Part shown: positions 28,745 to 37,920 of the stretch, piece after piece
How positions within the stretch are numbered: position 1 is the stretch's first letter
Layout: every line of letters starts with the position of its first letter
Assembly: GCF_900156525.1 (NCBI RefSeq)
Contig: NZ_FTPS01000001.1
Coordinates: 1,984,001-2,048,000, forward strand
DNA: 64,000 nt
From: Pontibaca methylaminivorans
GTDB lineage: Bacteria > Pseudomonadota > Alphaproteobacteria > Rhodobacterales > Rhodobacteraceae
Direction: 5' to 3'
The notes under the pieces: generated by a model
What the model saw: the letters and a program-made list of their open reading frames with translations, nothing else
The model's database searches: none
Told to the model about the DNA's origin: nothing
Position numbers and translations under genes: made by a program

Positions 28745-29731
28745 CTAGAGGAACCCCGCGCGCAGATCCTCGGCGCTGCGGGGTGAAAGCAGGCCGAGCG
28801 GGATGTCATAGATCGTCTTGGCGCCGAATTGCCTGAGCCCGTGCATCCGGTGCACCGCGCGGGCGCAGGCCACGAGGACGCTCGCGGTGAACTCCGGGTT
28901 GCTGCCGAGCTTCAGGCTGTATTCCATCACCTGCGTGGTTCCGGGCGAGGTGGTGCCGCTGCGGATCACGAAGCCCCCGTGCACCATGGCGCGGTGGTCG
29001 CGGGCGAGTTCCTCGGCGCTGATGAAATTCACCACGGTTTCGTAATCCGCGAAATAATGCGGCATGGTGACGATGGCCTCGCGCACGGTTTCGGCGTCGG
29101 CGCCGTCCTCCAGCACCACGAAACATTCGCGCAGGTGCATCTGCTGCGGGGTCAGATCGGGGCGTCCGCCCTTGCGCACCTGATTGATCGCGTCTTTCGC
29201 CGGGCGGGTATACTGCACCGCGCCCGCAACGCCCGGCACCCGCCGCAGCGCGTCGGAATGGCCCTGGCTGAGCCCGTCGCCCCAGAATGTATAGGTCGCG
29301 CCGTCGGGCAGCAGCGCCTCGCCCAGAGCGCGATTGAGCGAAAACACCCCCGGATCCCACCCGGCCGAGATCAGCGCCGTATGCTGGCTGTCCCGCGCCG
29401 CGGGATCGACGGCGGCAAAATATTCGGGGATGCGGGCATGGGTGTCGAAACTGTCGACGGTGTTGAACAGTGCGGCAAGCTCGGGGCCCTGCTGCGGCAG
29501 ATCTTCCTTCGAGCCGCCGCAGAGGATCAGCACGTCGATCTGGTCCGCATGGCTGCGCAGCTGCTCCATCCCGTGCACCGGCGTTTCCGTCTGCCGCGGC
29601 GTGATCTGTCCGGCCGGGCGGCGGGAATAGATGCCGGCAAGGCTCATGTCGGGGTTGTGCTCGATGGCCGCCTCGACCCCGCGCCCGAGGTTGCCGTGGC
29701 CGGCGATGGCGATGCGAATCTTCCCGTTCAT
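28745..29731 (-). CDS. ddh: meso-Diaminopimelate D-dehydrogenase
   Basis: 328 residues from the ATG at 29731 ([18 protein letters not shown]). The NADP-binding Rossmann motif is [10 protein letters not shown]. The recognised diagnostic segments are [37 protein letters not shown] and [15 protein letters not shown]. The enzyme makes meso-DAP directly from tetrahydrodipicolinate with ammonia and NADPH, bypassing four steps of the lysine/cell-wall pathway. It is scattered among bacteria and fairly unusual in alphaproteobacteria. Nearby genes are unrelated, so it is likely a stand-alone gene. Confidence 0.92.
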   Translation of the reverse strand: MNGKIRIAIAGHGNLGRGVEAAIEHNPDMSLAGIYSRRPAGQITPRQTETPVHGMEQLRSHADQIDVLILCGGSKEDLPQQGPELAALFNTVDSFDTHARIPEYFAAVDPAARDSQHTALISAGWDPGVFSLNRALGEALLPDGATYTFWGDGLSQGHSDALRRVPGVAGAVQYTRPAKDAINQVRKGGRPDLTPQQMHLRECFVVLEDGADAETVREAIVTMPHYFADYETVVNFISAEELARDHRAMVHGGFVIRSGTTSPGTTQVMEYSLKLGSNPEFTASVLVACARAVHRMHGLRQFGAKTIYDIPLGLLSPRSAEDLRAGFL

Positions 29732-29843
29732 CCGGTTCCCGTCCTTTCCCTTTGCGCCCCGGGGCGGGGCTTTACCGTTGCGGCATAGCAAATCTGACAT
29801 GCCGATCAAGGCGAAGCGGGCGCGAACCGGGCGCGAAGACCAC

Positions 29844-29870
29844 TTGCAGAACCGTCTGGGCCGATGTAAA
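29844..29870 (+). promoter_or_regulatory. Possible promoter of tRNA-Val
   Basis: TTGCAG at 29844-29849 and TGTAAA at 29865-29870 are 15 bases apart (16 if GTAAAC is taken), a little short. The tRNA begins 13 bases after. Position supports a promoter, match is moderate. Confidence 0.35.
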
Positions 29871-29882
29871 CCCCGCGCCGAC

Positions 29883-29957
29883 GGGTGATTAGCTCAGTGG
29901 TAGAGCGCTTCGTTCACATCGAAGATGTCAGGAGTTCAAATCTCTTATCACCCACCA
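29883..29957 (+). tRNA. tRNA-Val (anticodon CAC)
   Basis: A 75-base cloverleaf: acceptor GGGTGAT/ATCACCC, D arm GCTC...GAGC, anticodon stem CTTCG/CGAAG around TTCACAT, and T stem AGGAG/CTCTT around TTCAAAT. The anticodon is CAC, for the GTG valine codon. The 3' CCA is encoded. It lies alone between ddh and the SdiA-regulated-type gene. Confidence 0.96.
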
Positions 29958-30157
29958 TCATCACAGGATCGACGACTTGCCGTTTCCGCCGGGGCGACGC
30001 CGCCCGGCCAGGCCGCGTCCATCGGCCGGCGCTGTCCTCTTGGCGGGCAGCGGGGCGATGATGGCGAGGATCCGGCCGGGACATTCTGAATCGAAGCTGC
30101 CAGAATGTTAGGCGACGGACCAGTCTCGACAGGATCTCGACAGGGGGCCCCCATCCG

Positions 30158-31051
30158 ATGAGCCGTGCGATATCGCGAAAATCCGTGGCCTTTGCCGTCG
30201 CCGCGCTGACCGGGCTGTGTCTGGCGGCGGTGGTCTGGCTGCCGATGCAGACCGACGGGCAGGCACCCGGAATAGACCCGAACACGCTCGACGACCATAC
30301 CGTCCTGATCGAGCGGCGGCCAATCGAGGGTCTTTCGAATGTGTCCGGGCTGGCTTACAGCAAAGACACCAATACCCTGTTCGCGGTCATCAACCGGCCG
30401 GCTGCGATTGCCGAACTGTCGCTCGAGGGTCGGCTGTTGCGGCATTTCCCCCTGCCCGAGGGGTGGGATACCGAGGGGATCACCCATCTGCAGGACGATC
30501 TGTTCATCGTCTCGGACGAACGTGGCAACGATCTGCACTGGATCCGCATTCCTCCCGGGGACGGGGGCGCCGTTCATGAACAGACGACCAGCCTGTCGCT
30601 CGGCTGGATTGCCTTGCCCAATCTGGGCCTCGAGGGTGTCATCTGGGATTCGGTGACGTCGGAACTTCTGCTCGTGAACGAGAAATGGCCGCGCAGGATC
30701 CTTCAGGTGTCGGGCCTCTGGCCGCTGCAGGAGACGCCGCAGGTCGGGATCCGGGAATGGTGGCCGGAGCGCGCGTCCGGCCTTCCGGTCAGCGATCTGG
30801 CCGGCGTGACCTTGAATCACAAGGGCGACGGCAGCGCCGGGAACCTGATCGTTCTCAGCGAGGAATCAAAGGTTGCGCTGGAATACACGCCTGCGGGCGT
30901 GCTGGCCGGCGTGCTGCCGCTGCAATCGGGGTCGTCGGGGCTGACGCAGGACATTCCGCAGCCGGAAGGGATCGCGATCGGGCCGGATGGTGAGCTTTAC
31001 ATCGTATCGGAGCCGAATCTCTTCTACCGCTTTGCGGCCCGGACCGACTAG
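30158..31051 (+). CDS. SdiA-regulated domain (YjiK-type) propeller protein
   Basis: 297 residues. An N-terminal hydrophobic segment (about 10-28, VAFAVAALTGLCLAAVVWL) is a signal anchor or signal peptide. The remainder is a beta-propeller-like repeat of the SdiA-regulated family, with SGLAYSKDTNTLFAVINRP, EGITHLQDDLFIVSDERGN, GLEGVIWD and PEGIAIGPDGELYIVSEPN. E. coli YjiK is the prototype; its function is unknown. The protein probably sits in the periplasm. The 200-base upstream gap after tRNA-Val contains nothing else. Confidence 0.85.
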   Translation: MSRAISRKSVAFAVAALTGLCLAAVVWLPMQTDGQAPGIDPNTLDDHTVLIERRPIEGLSNVSGLAYSKDTNTLFAVINRPAAIAELSLEGRLLRHFPLPEGWDTEGITHLQDDLFIVSDERGNDLHWIRIPPGDGGAVHEQTTSLSLGWIALPNLGLEGVIWDSVTSELLLVNEKWPRRILQVSGLWPLQETPQVGIREWWPERASGLPVSDLAGVTLNHKGDGSAGNLIVLSEESKVALEYTPAGVLAGVLPLQSGSSGLTQDIPQPEGIAIGPDGELYIVSEPNLFYRFAARTD

Positions 31052-31233
31052 ACCGCCCCGCGCGGGAAGCGGATCATGACGGACCGGGCGCCCGATTGCG
31101 CCAATGTGGCGCGGCGCGGGGTGAGCGGGTGAGCGGCCTTCGGCCGGATCCCCGCGCAGGACTTTCCGCATGACGGCCCCGCGCTATGCTATCCTGCTGC
31201 GCAGCAATCAGGGGCCGTAGCGGGAACATCATC

Positions 31234-31728
31234 GTGTCACAGGAAATCTGGGCCGCCGTCGTCAGCGAATTTTCGGACATTCCGGACATATCCACCATAA
31301 CGCGTATCACGGTACGGCTGGTGCTTGCCGCCGTTCTTGGCGGTATCCTCGGATATGACCGCGAAATGAAGGCAAAGGACGCCGGCGTGCGGACGCATAT
31401 GCTGGTGGCCGTGGGTGCGGCGCTTTTCGTGATCGGGCCGCTGCAAAGCGACATGCCCATCCCCGACATGTCCCGCGTTCTGCAGGGGATCATTCAGGGT
31501 ATCGGTTTTCTGGGCGCCGGCGCGATCATGATTCGCGCCAGCCAGCAGAAGGTCGAGGGTCTGACCACGGCGGCCAGCATCTGGGCAACGGCGGGGATCG
31601 GCGTTCTTGCCGGGCTTGGCCTCGATGCGACCGCGGTGCTTTCGACGGTCACGGTTTTGGTCATTCTGGCGGTGATTCCCCATATCAAGCCCCGTCAGAA
31701 AGCGGAGGATACCGACAAGACGTCCTAG
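31234..31728 (+). CDS. MgtC/SapB family membrane protein
   Basis: 164 residues from a GTG at 31234 (VSQEIW); an earlier start at 31186 is possible. The MgtC pattern is clear: RLVLAAVLGGILGYDREMKAKDAGVRTHMLVAVGAALF, then GIIQGIGFLGAGAIM and GLTTAASIWATAGIGVLAGLG. About four or five transmembrane helices are visible. MgtC proteins affect Mg2+ limitation and ATP synthase regulation; the short form without ACT-like tail is usually called SapB/YhiD type. It is followed, convergently, by the siderophore binding-protein gene. Confidence 0.88.
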   Translation: MSQEIWAAVVSEFSDIPDISTITRITVRLVLAAVLGGILGYDREMKAKDAGVRTHMLVAVGAALFVIGPLQSDMPIPDMSRVLQGIIQGIGFLGAGAIMIRASQQKVEGLTTAASIWATAGIGVLAGLGLDATAVLSTVTVLVILAVIPHIKPRQKAEDTDKTS

Positions 31729-31796
31729 GGTGGCTTTCGTGGTCGCAATTCCGGGCCGCACCGGCGCAGCAAATGCCGCAGACAGCCCCCGCCGCC

Positions 31797-33023
31797 CTAT
31801 TCGGTGAGGTCCACCCAGTAGACCCCCTCGTAGGGCAGCGAAAGGAACCTCTGGTTGATCTCGGCCAGGGTCGCGCCGGGATCGAGATCGCCAAAGACCT
31901 CCGGGTGGATCCATTTCGCGAAGGTCTCGACCGCGACCACGTCGAGCGGAGAATTGATCAACTGGTGGGAAAACCCGTGAACGCGGCCGCTTTTCACTGC
32001 CGACAGGCCCGATATGCCCTTGCGCCCCGCGACCCGGCGCAGCGATTCCCGCGCGGTCGCCTCGTCATAGCCGGTGCCCAGAACCAGCCCGCCCGACTTT
32101 TCCAGATGCGGCCCGCCGGTGGCGATATAGACGTCGGGTTCGCGCGAAATGACATATTCGATGTTCAGCTTGCCGAACGACTGGCTGATCACGTCCGAGC
32201 CGATGTTGTGGCCGCCGACAAAGCTGATGTAATCGCCCACGTTGCCGCGCCCCGGAGAGTTGCAGCAGTCATTGGTGATGCCGGCATGGGCTTCGAGAAA
32301 GACGCTCGGGCGGTCGTCTTCCGGCAGCGCCGCCACCTTGTCGGCGATCGCGGTCATCCGTTCGGCCCGGAAAGCGAGAAATTCTTCCGCCTGCGTCTCG
32401 CGTCCCGTCAACTGCCCGAGCAGCCGCAGGCTTTTCTGGAGGTTCTCGAGCGGCTGGACGAAGAAATCGACCTGCACGACCGGGATGCCGGCAGCCTCTA
32501 TCTGGGCGATCTGCGCATCGGTGATGCCGCTCTCGAGCGACAGCAGGGCCAGGTCGGGCCGGGCCGCGAGCAGCGCTTCCATGTTGAAGGAGCCGGCCGA
32601 GCTCGCGATCCGGGGCAGGTCGGCCAGTTCGGGCGAGATCTCGAGCAGTTGTTCGTAGGTCTCGGTCCCCAGCCGGTTCACGTCCTGCGGCCACGCCGCC
32701 AGCAGCGAAACCGGATCGGGATGGATCAGGCCGAGCGCGACCAGAAAGCGGCTGTCGTCGATGGCGATTCGGTCGGCCGGGCCATGGATGGTCACGCTTC
32801 GCCCGCGGATATCGACCAGTTGTGCGCCCTGCGCCGTCGCCGGTTGCTCGGCCCCGGCGCTCTGGAACGAGGCGATGGCAAATGCGCCCGAAACGAGCGC
32901 AATGATCACGAAAAGGCCGGCGGCAATGCGCCTGCCTGTCCGGCCGCCGCTGCTGAAACCTCTGGTAATGGCCGCGTCTCCGCTCTTGGTTTCTTGATTG
33001 CGTCCCGGGATCCTGTCACGCAT
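31797..33023 (-). CDS. Iron-siderophore ABC transporter substrate-binding protein (FecB-like)
   Basis: 408 residues from the ATG at 33023. A hydrophobic segment at about 30-52 (IAAGLFVIIALVSGAFAIASF) following basic residues is the export signal; there is no lipobox Cys. The type III periplasmic-binding fold has DSRFLVALGLIHPDP, AARPDLALLSLE and AHAGITNDCCNSPGRGNVGDYI, and the usual long central helix. It should bind the ferric siderophore and deliver it to the FecCD permease encoded at 37.9-39 kb. It is divergent from the esterase gene with only 41 bases between, so promoters must overlap coding sequence. Confidence 0.86.
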   Translation of the reverse strand: MRDRIPGRNQETKSGDAAITRGFSSGGRTGRRIAAGLFVIIALVSGAFAIASFQSAGAEQPATAQGAQLVDIRGRSVTIHGPADRIAIDDSRFLVALGLIHPDPVSLLAAWPQDVNRLGTETYEQLLEISPELADLPRIASSAGSFNMEALLAARPDLALLSLESGITDAQIAQIEAAGIPVVQVDFFVQPLENLQKSLRLLGQLTGRETQAEEFLAFRAERMTAIADKVAALPEDDRPSVFLEAHAGITNDCCNSPGRGNVGDYISFVGGHNIGSDVISQSFGKLNIEYVISREPDVYIATGGPHLEKSGGLVLGTGYDEATARESLRRVAGRKGISGLSAVKSGRVHGFSHQLINSPLDVVAVETFAKWIHPEVFGDLDPGATLAEINQRFLSLPYEGVYWVDLTE

Positions 33024-33064
33024 TTGGGGTTGACTGTAAAGGGCAAGCGCCGTTCCTGCGCCAT

Positions 33065-33916
33065 ATGAGCAGTGATCACGATACCGCCAGCAGCGGCCAG
33101 ACCGTGCCGTTCCGCGACAACCGCTATCGGCTGGGCGATGGTCACCTGTTGCACGCGGCCGGGACGGATGATGCCTATCGCGTCGATATCGCCGTTCCGG
33201 CGGGGGCCGCACCCGGGCCGGGCTGGCCGCTGGTTCTGCTGCTCGACGCGTCGGGCTGTTTCGGCACCTGTGTCGAGGCGCTCGGCCGCATGAGCCGGCG
33301 GCCGGATGCGACCGGAGTGGCGCCGATGGTCGTCGCCGGCATCTCCGCACCGGAAGGGGCACCGGACACCACCCGGCGCCGGCGTGATTTCACCTCGGCG
33401 GTGGCGGGCGTTCCGGGCAGCGGCGGCGCGCCGGGGTTCCTTGGTTTCATCGAGGAACAGGTCAAGCCGTTCATCGCGCGCAAGGCGCCGCTCGATCCCG
33501 CCCGCCAGACGCTGTTCGGCCATTCGCTTGCCGGCTATTTCACGCTCTGGTGTCTTGCCCACCATGCCGGCGCGTTTCAAAGCTATGCGGCAATCAGCCC
33601 CTCGATCTGGTGGGACAGCGACGGGTTGACGGCGGCGCTGGCGGATGCGCCGCTCACGGACCGGCAGGTGTTGATCTGTCTTGGTGAATGGGAAGATGCC
33701 CTTCCGCCCTGGCAACTCGCGGCTCCCGGCAGTTCCGAGGTGATCGCGCGGCGTGCCGGGCGGCGGATGCTGGATCATGCGCGGGCCGTGAGCGCGCAGC
33801 TTGCGGCCATTCACGGCAGCGACCGGGTGCAGTTCCGTTTCCTGCCCGAGGAAGATCACGCCTCGATCGTGTCGGCGGCGATCCCCCGCATGCTGCGCAT
33901 GGCGAGCGCCGGTTAG
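33065..33916 (+). CDS. Alpha/beta hydrolase, siderophore esterase-like (IroE/Fes type)
   Basis: 283 residues of the esterase D/Fes family. The nucleophile elbow is FGHSLAG with Ser154, followed by the family motif AISPSIWWD. The likely catalytic His is in PEEDHASIV near the C-terminus. IroE/Fes-type enzymes cut the trilactone esters of enterobactin and its iron complex to release iron. The setting between a ferric-siderophore binding protein and the ent genes makes that the best role here. No signal peptide is evident, so it probably acts in the cytoplasm, as Fes does. Confidence 0.85.
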   Translation: MSSDHDTASSGQTVPFRDNRYRLGDGHLLHAAGTDDAYRVDIAVPAGAAPGPGWPLVLLLDASGCFGTCVEALGRMSRRPDATGVAPMVVAGISAPEGAPDTTRRRRDFTSAVAGVPGSGGAPGFLGFIEEQVKPFIARKAPLDPARQTLFGHSLAGYFTLWCLAHHAGAFQSYAAISPSIWWDSDGLTAALADAPLTDRQVLICLGEWEDALPPWQLAAPGSSEVIARRAGRRMLDHARAVSAQLAAIHGSDRVQFRFLPEEDHASIVSAAIPRMLRMASAG

Positions 33917-33931
33917 GCGGCCGGCCGGCGG

Positions 33932-35149
33932 TCAGGGATCGTTCGGCACGGCCTCCCGGCGCCTCCAGAGAGCGGTCGTGACCAGCAGCGCCCCGACAAG
34001 CGCGTAGGGCAGGCCGGCGCCCAGCCCGTAGACGAGGGTGCCGACAATGGGCCCCAGGATCGTGCCGAGCCCCTGCGCCGCCGCGACCGTACCGGCCGCC
34101 GCGCCCTGTTCGTGGCCCTCGACCGAATTTGCCGCCAGGGCCGAGACCGAGGGATAGACCCAGCCCATGCCGAAGGCGGCAAAGGCGTAACTGGCCCAGA
34201 GCATGGGCGGATTGACGGCAAACATCGCGCTGGCAAAGCCGGTTCCGCCGATCAGGGCGCCGATGCGGATCAGCCGGGCCGGGGGCCAGCCGAGCCGGCG
34301 CAGCACGACCTGGGCGCAGACCAGCGAAATGCCGACTGCGGCAAGGGCCAGCCCCGCGGCGCGGGCCGCCTCGGCCGGGCCGAGGCCAAGCCGGTCGAGC
34401 GCGAAGAAACCGACGATGATCTGCGCCACCGAGACGCTGAACATGGCGGCAAAGGCGACCATCATCGGCCGCCGCAGCCGCGGATCAAGAAGCCGCAGCC
34501 GCTGCCGCGCCGGGGCCGGGTGGTGCCTGGCTGCCGGCAGCGTCAGCCAGATCAGCAGGAGCGCGATGACCGGCAGCACGGCGGTGACATGAAACGGCAG
34601 GCTGAGGCCGAACGGAGCCACGAGCCCGGCCAATCCGGGGCCGACCACCATGCCGGCGGCGCTGGATGCGCCGATCGCGGCAAGGGCGCTCGTGCGTTCC
34701 TCGGGCCTTGTGTGGTCGGCGACGAGCGCGGTGCTGGTCGCGGGCACGGCGGCATAGAACAGCCCGGCAATGCCGCGCCCGGCGAGCAGACCCGCAAGCG
34801 CAAGCAGCGGCGCCATCGCGGTCCTGAGTGCAAGGTCGATGAACAGCGCCAGAAGAAGATAGCTCAGCGTGAACCCGGCAAGCCCCAGGAGCAGGACCGG
34901 GCGGCGGCCGTGGCTGTCGCTCAGCCCGCCCCAGACGCGCGCCATGACCATCCAGCCGACCCCCGCGATCGTCATCGCCGCGCCGATCTGCCAGGGCGGC
35001 AGGTCGAGCACGCGCGCAATCGGGCCGGCCAGGGCGACAAAGACCATCATCGCCATGGAGCACACGAAGGCCATGAACATCAGCGGTTTCACGCTGAATG
35101 CCTGGGCCGCTGCCGGATCTAGGGGCTTGTCCGTGCCGTCGTCGTTCAT
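33932..35149 (-). CDS. Major facilitator superfamily transporter, probable siderophore exporter
   Basis: 405 residues from the ATG at 35149, with 12 predicted transmembrane helices. The MFS loop motif GGLSDSHGRRPVLL lies between helices 2 and 3, and a second charged loop follows helix 8. Together with GMVVGPGLAGLV it fits drug:H+ antiporter (TetA/EntS-like) members. EntS exports enterobactin in E. coli. The gene is convergent with the esterase and divergent from the YncE-like gene, so export of the siderophore is the inferred role; the sequence alone cannot prove the substrate. Confidence 0.82.
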   Translation of the reverse strand: MNDDGTDKPLDPAAAQAFSVKPLMFMAFVCSMAMMVFVALAGPIARVLDLPPWQIGAAMTIAGVGWMVMARVWGGLSDSHGRRPVLLLGLAGFTLSYLLLALFIDLALRTAMAPLLALAGLLAGRGIAGLFYAAVPATSTALVADHTRPEERTSALAAIGASSAAGMVVGPGLAGLVAPFGLSLPFHVTAVLPVIALLLIWLTLPAARHHPAPARQRLRLLDPRLRRPMMVAFAAMFSVSVAQIIVGFFALDRLGLGPAEAARAAGLALAAVGISLVCAQVVLRRLGWPPARLIRIGALIGGTGFASAMFAVNPPMLWASYAFAAFGMGWVYPSVSALAANSVEGHEQGAAAGTVAAAQGLGTILGPIVGTLVYGLGAGLPYALVGALLVTTALWRRREAVPNDP

Positions 35150-35516
35150 TGCTGGTCCCTGGGCCTCCGCCGCTTTGATGTGGTGCCAACGACCGGGTTT
35201 AGGCGAGCTTTGCGCCGAAAGCCACGGGGCTCGGCCATGGCCCATGAGGCGCGCCGCGCCATCCGCCCCGGCGGCCGGTGATGCGCGAGGAAATCGGCGG
35301 CGCGGGCGCGTTCGGTGTCTTGACCTGCGCGGAAAAATAGTTGACCAAGCCTGTCAGGTAAATCCGGGCAGGGATCTGCAGGCGTCCAGAGGCGGCGGAA
35401 CGCGCAGCCAGGCCGCCGGTGCTGAATGTGCCGCCCTGCCGGAATCGCCGGAAAAACGATCGCGGAACAAAGACGTGACAGATCATCTTCATCCGCTCGA
35501 ACAGGAGAGCTCCACC
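35150..35516. promoter_or_regulatory. Divergent regulatory region of MFS and YncE-like genes
   Basis: 367 bases with no gene. The segment at 35342-35356 reads TGACCAAGCCTGTCA, that is TGA-N9-TCA, overlapping a TTGACC that could be a -35 element. TGA-N9-TCA has been reported for iron regulators such as RirA; one occurrence of so short a pattern is weak evidence. The rest shows no obvious motif. Confidence 0.3.
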
Positions 35517-36941
35517 ATGACATCCGTCGGCAGACATGCCAGACACCTTGCCCTCGGCCTGCTGCTGGCCGGCGGGCTTTTCGCCGCCGAGGCGGGGGCG
35601 CAGACAGCCTTTTCCACGCTCGACCGCAGCACCGAGGCGCAGATCAGGTTCAGCGCCAGCGAACAGGGCAAACCGATCCTGGCCGGGTCGGAGGTGACCT
35701 TTACCGGGCAGGGCTTCCAGCCCGGCCAGAAGGTGAAGCTGCTGTACGGAACGACCCCGCTTTCGGACGAGGCGCTCACCGCCGATGGCGAGGGTCAGAT
35801 CGAAGGCCGGCTCACGATCCCGGAGGAGGCCGCCTTCGGCACCTATCCGATCATTGTCGTCGCCGAAGAACCCTATTACGCCACGGTTGCCGATCTCAAG
35901 GTTTCTCCCGAGGTGCCGCTGTCGGGGCAGGACGATTTCGCCGTGGACGAGGCGACCGGCATTGCGCGCGGGCTGTATCAATCGGCCTACAGCGCCGGGA
36001 ATGACGCGCTTTTCGTCACCTCCTCGATCGGGCGGCCGCCGGTCCGGGAATCGGAGATCGTCAAGCTCGATCCCGAGACGTTCGAGGTTCTGGCCCGGAT
36101 CAGCCCGGCCGCGGTTCCGGGTGCCGATGATGCCGGCGAAGGCGACACCGGCGGGCCGAGCGTCTTTGCCGTCTACGGCATTGCGCTCGACGACGCGAAG
36201 GATACGCTCTGGGTGACGAATACGCGCCAGGATACCGTCGCGGTCTATCAGCAGTCGGATCTGTCGCTGGTCAAGCAGTTCGACCCCGGCACGGTCACCC
36301 ATGCCCGCGATGTCCGCATCGATTCCGGCGCCGGCCGGGCCTATGTGAGCGCGACCGGAACGCCCGAAGTCGTCGTGTTCGATACCGAAACGCTCGAGCC
36401 GGTCACGACGATCGAAATCAAGGCGCTGGGCCGCGGCCAGCAGTTTTCGGCCGCGAGCCTGTCGCTCGATCCCGAAGCAAAGCGGCTGTATGTCGCCAGC
36501 CTGTCGACGGACGAGGTCGCCGTGATCGACACCGAAACCAACACCGTTGAAAAGGTGTTCCCGGTTCCCGGCGCGCGCAGCGCCATCGGCGTGTCCCATG
36601 ATCCCGAAACCGGGCGCATCTTCGTCGCCGCCCAGGGCAGCGACAACCTGGTTGTCCTCGACGGGGACAGCGGCGCGGTGATCGCCGATACCTCGGTCGG
36701 CGCGGGCGCGCTCAATGTCGCGTTCGATCCCGTCAACCGGCTCGCATATGTGAGCAATCGGGGCGCCGGAACCATCGCCGTCACCGATCCCGACGGCAAT
36801 ATCGTTGCCAATCTCGGCCCGGCACCGCTGGCCAATCATGTCGCGCTCGGCAAGGACGGCACCGTCTATGCGGTGGACAATTCCTCGGGCCCCGGCGGCG
36901 AGGACAGCGACACGATCCTGCGTATCCGCCCGCAGGAGTGA
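35517..36941 (+). CDS. YncE-like periplasmic beta-propeller protein
   Basis: 474 residues. A signal peptide with cleavage near AEAGA-Q28 precedes an Ig/IPT-like domain (about 35-130, with ILAGSEVTFTGQGFQPGQKV). A YncE-type seven-bladed propeller follows (about 140-474), with repeated YVSATGTPEVVVFDTETLE, YVASLSTDEVAVIDTETN and FVAAQGSDNLVVLD. E. coli YncE is iron-regulated (Fur) and linked to the outer membrane receptor YncD. Here the protein lies inside a siderophore locus, so a periplasmic iron-uptake accessory role is inferred. The ATG at 35517 has CAGGAGAG 8 bases upstream. Confidence 0.85.
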   Translation: MTSVGRHARHLALGLLLAGGLFAAEAGAQTAFSTLDRSTEAQIRFSASEQGKPILAGSEVTFTGQGFQPGQKVKLLYGTTPLSDEALTADGEGQIEGRLTIPEEAAFGTYPIIVVAEEPYYATVADLKVSPEVPLSGQDDFAVDEATGIARGLYQSAYSAGNDALFVTSSIGRPPVRESEIVKLDPETFEVLARISPAAVPGADDAGEGDTGGPSVFAVYGIALDDAKDTLWVTNTRQDTVAVYQQSDLSLVKQFDPGTVTHARDVRIDSGAGRAYVSATGTPEVVVFDTETLEPVTTIEIKALGRGQQFSAASLSLDPEAKRLYVASLSTDEVAVIDTETNTVEKVFPVPGARSAIGVSHDPETGRIFVAAQGSDNLVVLDGDSGAVIADTSVGAGALNVAFDPVNRLAYVSNRGAGTIAVTDPDGNIVANLGPAPLANHVALGKDGTVYAVDNSSGPGGEDSDTILRIRPQE

Positions 36942-36946
36942 ATGAC

Positions 36947-37015
36947 CCGGCCTGCCGGGTGTCCGGGCCGAAGCGTTCCGCTGCCGAACGCTTCGGCCCG
37001 CGCCCGGCAGGCCGG
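36947..37015. terminator. Long compound hairpin between convergent genes (possible bidirectional terminator)
   Basis: A perfect 14-bp stem (36965-36978 gggccgaagcgttc with 36986-36999 gaacgcttcggccc) with a 7-base loop lies inside a perfect 13-bp outer stem (36947-36959 ccggcctgccggg with 37003-37015 cccggcaggccgg), separated by a small internal loop. This 27-bp structure follows the YncE-like stop and faces the ABC ATPase 3' end. No T-tract follows on either strand, so classic intrinsic termination is uncertain. Confidence 0.55.
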
Positions 37016-37104
37016 CCGCCATCTGCGACTTGCGCGTTGCGAAAACGCCCGCATGACCGCGCCGCTCGCATGGGACATGCGGGCGGACGCCCGGTTTCGG
37101 GTGG

Positions 37105-37920
37105 TCAGGACGCTGCCGTGTCGTGCGGCAGGATATCCTTGATCGTGATCCGCAGGCCGGATTCTTCCGCCTCGACCTGTCCGACGACATTGTAGACCTC
37201 GGCCAGGACCGGCGCGGTGATCGCCTCGGCGGGGGCGCCGTCGGCGGCGACCCGGCCTTTCGAAAGCACGATGATCCGGTCCGACCAGCGCGCGGCGATG
37301 GACAGGTCGTGCAGCACCATCAGCACGATCATGCCCCGTTCCCGCGCCAGCGCATGGACGAGCTTCATCACCCGCAACTGGTAATGCAGATCCAGCGCGC
37401 TGATCGGCTCGTCAAGCAGCAGCACCCGGGGAGAGCGCACCAGCGCCTGCGCGAGCGAGGCAAGCTGGCGCTGCCCGCCCGAAAGACGGTCGAGCCCGGT
37501 CATCGCCAGCGGCGTGATCCCGACGCGCTCGATCACGCCGAGCGCGCGCTCGAGCAGTTCCTCGTCTGACAGCGGCGGCCCGTCAATGGGCGAGGCCCGC
37601 AACGCACCGACCACGCCTTCGAGCACCGTCAGCGCGACGCGCTCGGGCAGGTTCTGCGGCATGTAGGTGACGAGCCTTGCGTGATCGGCCAGGACCATCG
37701 CCCTCAGGTCGCGCTCTCCGAGCGTCAGGGCCCCGCCCGCGGGGAGCAGCCCGGCAATGGCCCGAAGCAGGGTGGTCTTGCCCGCGGCATTGGGCCCGAT
37801 CAGCGACACGACCGACCCCGGCGCAATCGGCGCCAGGCTCAGCCCGTCGATAATCCGGCGCTTCGCATAGCCGACCGACAGGTCCGACAGCCGCAGGTCT
37901 TCCGTCATGTTCTGCGTCAT
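37105..37920 (-). CDS. Iron-siderophore ABC transporter ATP-binding protein (FepC-like)
   Basis: 271 residues. Walker A GPNAAGKTT, signature LSGGQRQLASLAQAL and Walker B VLLLDEPISALDL are intact, with the H-loop VLHDLSIAARW. It energises ferric-siderophore import through the permease directly upstream; the permease stop and this start overlap as ATGA. A second ATG four codons later (MTEDLRL) is possible. Most close relatives are FepC/FhuC-type ATPases. Confidence 0.9.
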   Translation of the reverse strand: MTQNMTEDLRLSDLSVGYAKRRIIDGLSLAPIAPGSVVSLIGPNAAGKTTLLRAIAGLLPAGGALTLGERDLRAMVLADHARLVTYMPQNLPERVALTVLEGVVGALRASPIDGPPLSDEELLERALGVIERVGITPLAMTGLDRLSGGQRQLASLAQALVRSPRVLLLDEPISALDLHYQLRVMKLVHALARERGMIVLMVLHDLSIAARWSDRIIVLSKGRVAADGAPAEAITAPVLAEVYNVVGQVEAEESGLRITIKDILPHDTAAS

